From Pegea sp. RAD2-039 (taxonomy: Eukaryota; Chordata; Thaliacea; Salpida; Salpidae), in NCBI GenBank assembly GCA_034620365.1, contig JAQGEQ010000023.1, positions 186,001 through 250,000 on the forward strand: 64,000 bases of DNA, read 5' to 3'. A model generated the notes under the pieces. It was not told where the DNA came from. It did not search any database and saw only the letters and a program-made list of their open reading frames with translations. Position numbers and translations under genes: made by a program. Each line of letters starts with the position of its first letter. Positions within the stretch are counted from its first letter, which is position 1. Shown piece by piece: positions 61,501-64,000 of this stretch.

Positions 61501-63771
61501 ATACATCATTGCTCGTATGATGTTATTTACTAAAATAATATTAAAATCTTTCTCAATATTGTATTTATTGACATTCGTTTTCTAAATTATTCGATATTAG
61601 TGATATGAGAATTTGATTTAAACTCTTTTAGTAAAGTACAATTTTACAAATAGAGTTGAACCCATTTATAACTTCTCTATAAAATATTTTCTAAGACACT
61701 CAGCTAAAGCTATTTACAAAGAAACATATATATCAAGTTTATTCTTTATAAATGAAAGTTAAATAATTAAATAAAAGTTTGTATATGTTAAAGCTTCAAA
61801 TATAACAATTTTTATTTTATAATTTAACAACTTTTAACTTTGTGATGTAATTCTTTGAGAAAATTCATTTGAAACAGATTTGAGTTACAAAATTGAATTT
61901 TAAGTGTAATTAGTGTAATTTAGCGGTGAGTGTTTAAAGAATTTACATATAATAGTAAAGCAGCTTCAATTTAAAGATTTATAAATTAAAAAGCTGGACA
62001 GTCATTGTAATGTGAGCGAAAGAGAAAAGAATATTATTTGGTCAAATAAGCGATATTGATAATTGGAAAAAGTTGATTTGATGCTTTTTTCATTCTACAA
62101 AATTGGACTTTTTTATGTTGCGTTTTTGGTTCAGTTCCAAACGTACGTTCGACTCAAACACGAGACAAAAATGATATAAGTACAGGCACAAGACAAATGA
62201 GCTCAGAAAGCGTTCTAGTAGTGAAGTAGTGATTCCGAAATGGAAATAGTTTGAAATAAAGTTCCTTAAAATGAAGTTTGATTTAAGAAAATTGTTCGTG
62301 TTTTATTTATTTGCTGTTGATTTATGCTACTCAATTAGAAGGCCTAGAACATTCCCAGTTGAAATCTCAGCTACTGAATATTCGAGAAATCTTCGACCTG
62401 CTAAGTTTTTCTGTATCATGCCAATTACAAGTGTAAGAACTAGTGATCAGTCACCATGGATTGCTGTAAAGCTTCATGGAGCAAAGTATCTCTTTGCAGT
62501 GAAGATAAACAATCGAAGTCACTTTTTATCACTTTGTAGTTACGGTAGAAGTAAGAAAAAAAGATTAGGTTTGAGTTGTAAAAATGAAATACTGCGGAAA
62601 GCTACTAGAGTAGGATCCAGCTATTTCCATCGCTTATTTGAGTATGTTAGAGATCATCATACAAAGCGACAACTTCTTAGACATGTTGCAAGTGATCAAT
62701 ACGTCTCTGTCAGATCAACTCGTGGTCGCTTTGTCTTGCCAGAATTAGTTGCTGATTCACGGCAAGCATCTGCATTTCTTCTCAGCTAAGGGAAGTTCCC
62801 ATAACTGAGACAAAAAGATTAAAAAATGAAAGTGGCAGTTGGAAACTTAAGAAAAATCCTTTTGCAATTACCGCTTATCAGATTTTTTTTATTATAAATT
62901 TGTACTGAAATTTGATGAATGTGTAATTATAAAAAGGTAGAAAAAAAACCTGTGAATTTTTATGATTGTTTTTAAATTATTTTATTTCTATTTGGTCACA
63001 TCGTTTTTATATGTTTGTATTGTTCGAACTTATTACACTAAATTGATTAATTGTTTTCAATAATTAAGTTTTTATACTTTTTGTTCTAAGCCTTTCTTTT
63101 GTGTAACCTCCATAAATACACCGAAATTTAATTCTCTATGAGTGTTAATTATTACCTTAATGAAATATTTCTCTTTTAACAATTTTATTATATACTACAA
63201 ACTAAATATTTTTTTGTTCTCATAATTAATCAATTATAAGTCGAGAAGTTCTTCCAGTATTTTGCTGAACAGATTTTCTTTTGTTGCTTATAAGCTACAA
63301 GTATTTACATAATTTTCGACTAATTTTCTTTGACTTCATGACAAACTTTCAATGCCATTGTATTCTGTATAAACATAATTTAGCATCTAAATATTCTTTT
63401 AATCTATCTTTATTTACAATTAATTAATTGAATATTTCAACTGCTTTCACCTTTATGTATCAATGTACATTTTCTGTTTAGATTTGCCAAGATTTTAAAC
63501 AATTTGTCTACACGCAAATAATATTGGTTTCATTTTTAAAGGTGACCATTTTCGGCCAAAGCGCCGGTGCTCAGTCAGTGTTATTTCATCTTCTCTCACC
63601 TGTTAGCGGACCTCTATTTTCAAGAGCTATCTCTGAAAGTCCTCCTTCAGTCTTTCAGTATGATGATGCAACAAAGTCAATCAGTTCTACTAACCAGCTA
63701 GTCAATGTACTTTCAAACAAGCTCACAAACAAGCATTGTAGGAACGAATCAGACCCATTGAGTTGCTTAAG
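58585..63771 (+). CDS. secreted carboxylesterase/cholinesterase-family protein (partial)
   Basis: Type-B carboxylesterase of the alpha/beta-hydrolase fold. Visible exons: 58585-58904, 59015-59120, 59167-59368, 59442-59572 and 63542-63771; the gene continues past the window. A signal peptide (MKLFIFFVFVGFIQCKA) is followed by an unusual roughly 55-residue charged segment (KEDQSKTSEDDLVKIIDDIE), then the family core: FFSIPFAQPPVGELR, CPNSYKEDCLVLNIFVP, oxyanion loop FFIHGGGFQIGS, VVVVINYRLGPLGFL, GNQGLKDQQMALKWVQDNIG, FGGDKTKVTIFGQSAGAQSV with the catalytic Ser in GQSAG, and SRAISESPP. The second Cys pair of the fold (VCFQKCNLNCPNS, DCLVLN) is present. The catalytic Glu and His fall outside. 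Whether it is an esterase or a neuroligin-type relative cannot be told; the intact GxSxG favours an enzyme. Confidence 0.9.
62271..62789 (+). CDS. secreted FGF-like growth factor (beta-trefoil), nested
   Basis: An intronless frame of 172 residues lying wholly inside an intron of the carboxylesterase, same strand. The signal peptide is FVFYLFAVDLCYS (about residues 9-21). The mature protein is very basic. Similarity to the FGF core is suggestive: WIAVKLHGAKYLFAVKINN resembles the strand pair before the receptor loop, LSCKNEILRKATRVGSSYFH resembles the Cys-bearing C.F.E....GYNTY segment, and YVSVRSTRGRFV followed by ADSRQASAFLL resembles the heparin-binding loop and the closing AHFL motif. The length fits a single-domain FGF. 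The sequence is divergent and the assignment rests on pattern matching; another beta-trefoil or an orphan secreted protein is possible. No polyadenylation hexamer is obvious. Confidence 0.5.
   Translation: MKFDLRKLFVFYLFAVDLCYSIRRPRTFPVEISATEYSRNLRPAKFFCIMPITSVRTSDQSPWIAVKLHGAKYLFAVKINNRSHFLSLCSYGRSKKKRLGLSCKNEILRKATRVGSSYFHRLFEYVRDHHTKRQLLRHVASDQYVSVRSTRGRFVLPELVADSRQASAFLLS
62790..63541. other. 3' part of the carboxylesterase intron
   Basis: AT-rich sequence after the nested gene; nothing else is recognised. Confidence 0.4.
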
Positions 63772-64000
63772 GTTAATATGGAATTGTAAAGTTAATATTT
63801 TAAAGTCTTTTTTGAAGCGAGTTTGGTGTGACTTAAAATCAAGATAATCAGTGAAATTAATAAGTTAAATGAATTAAGCAAACATCAGCAAGTTTGCTAA
63901 CCACATGTTTGCAATTGGTCTCTAACCTCAAGAGCTAAAACAACATTAATGTTAACGTAAAAAGATAGAAAAGAAACATAATTAACAAAAATATTAATAA

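Larger units (their letters stand above)
59573..63541 (+). other. large carboxylesterase intron
   Basis: About 3.97 kb, far longer than any other intron here. It is bounded by AAAACAAAG/GTGAAG and TTTTTAAAG/GTGACC in phase 0. It holds the FGF-like gene near its 3' end. The first 2.6 kb is AT-rich with no other feature recognised. Confidence 0.85.

Overview
The window is nuclear DNA of an animal (metazoan). It is strongly AT-rich, with spliced GT-AG genes, many short introns (about 50-350 nt), fairly compact spacing and several decayed retroelements. Conserved genes on both strands point to Metazoa: NXF1-type mRNA export factor, ATP9-type P4-ATPase, puromycin-sensitive aminopeptidase, RPRD1 and a secreted FGF-like protein. 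The phylum cannot be fixed from the sequence alone. Exon models were built by hand from splice signals, reading phase and family similarity; boundaries may be off by a base or so.

Layout, left to right. 285-610: 3' end of a LINE. 1695-2735 (+): ribosomal protein eL6. 4375-5368 (-): ribosomal protein uS5 (RPS2). 5.4-9.3 kb: AT-rich spacer with LINE debris. 9290-11933 (-): FAM50/XAP5. 12578-13378 (-): NUS1/NgBR, the accessory subunit of cis-prenyltransferase. 16727-18168 (+): cytochrome c1. 18-23 kb: spacer with a zinc-finger remnant and a 1-kb LINE remnant. 23074-24282 (-): unrecognised 402-residue Ser/Asn-rich protein with an internal repeat. 26156-31248 (-): puromycin-sensitive aminopeptidase in 20 exons. 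34629-34937 (+): small Cys-containing unknown protein. 35909-41909 (-): ATP9-type flippase-family ATPase in 23 exons, one intron being almost entirely a 20-nt minisatellite. 42328-43395 (-): intronless RPRD1-type CTD-binding protein. 46-47.3 kb: LTR-retrotransposon pol remnant beside a second copy of the first LINE, inverted relative to it. 48344-51556 (-): NXF1 in 18 exons. 54929-56260 (+): EamA/SLC35G-like transporter with a 13-nt first coding exon. 58585-beyond the right edge (+): secreted carboxylesterase/cholinesterase-family protein. Its roughly 4-kb intron contains a complete intronless secreted FGF-like gene at 62271-62789 on the same strand.

Most genes are housekeeping genes of separate pathways: translation, splicing or chromatin, dolichol synthesis, respiration, peptide turnover, lipid flipping, Pol II CTD binding and mRNA export. 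They do not form one system. The most distinctive observations are the intron-filling minisatellite in ATP9, whose unit looks like a splice branch-point plus pyrimidine tract and recurs as a single copy in a neighbouring intron; the nested FGF-like gene; a 29-bp duplication that doubles a splice donor in FAM50; strong splice acceptors just upstream of several start codons; and the repeat-containing orphan protein.
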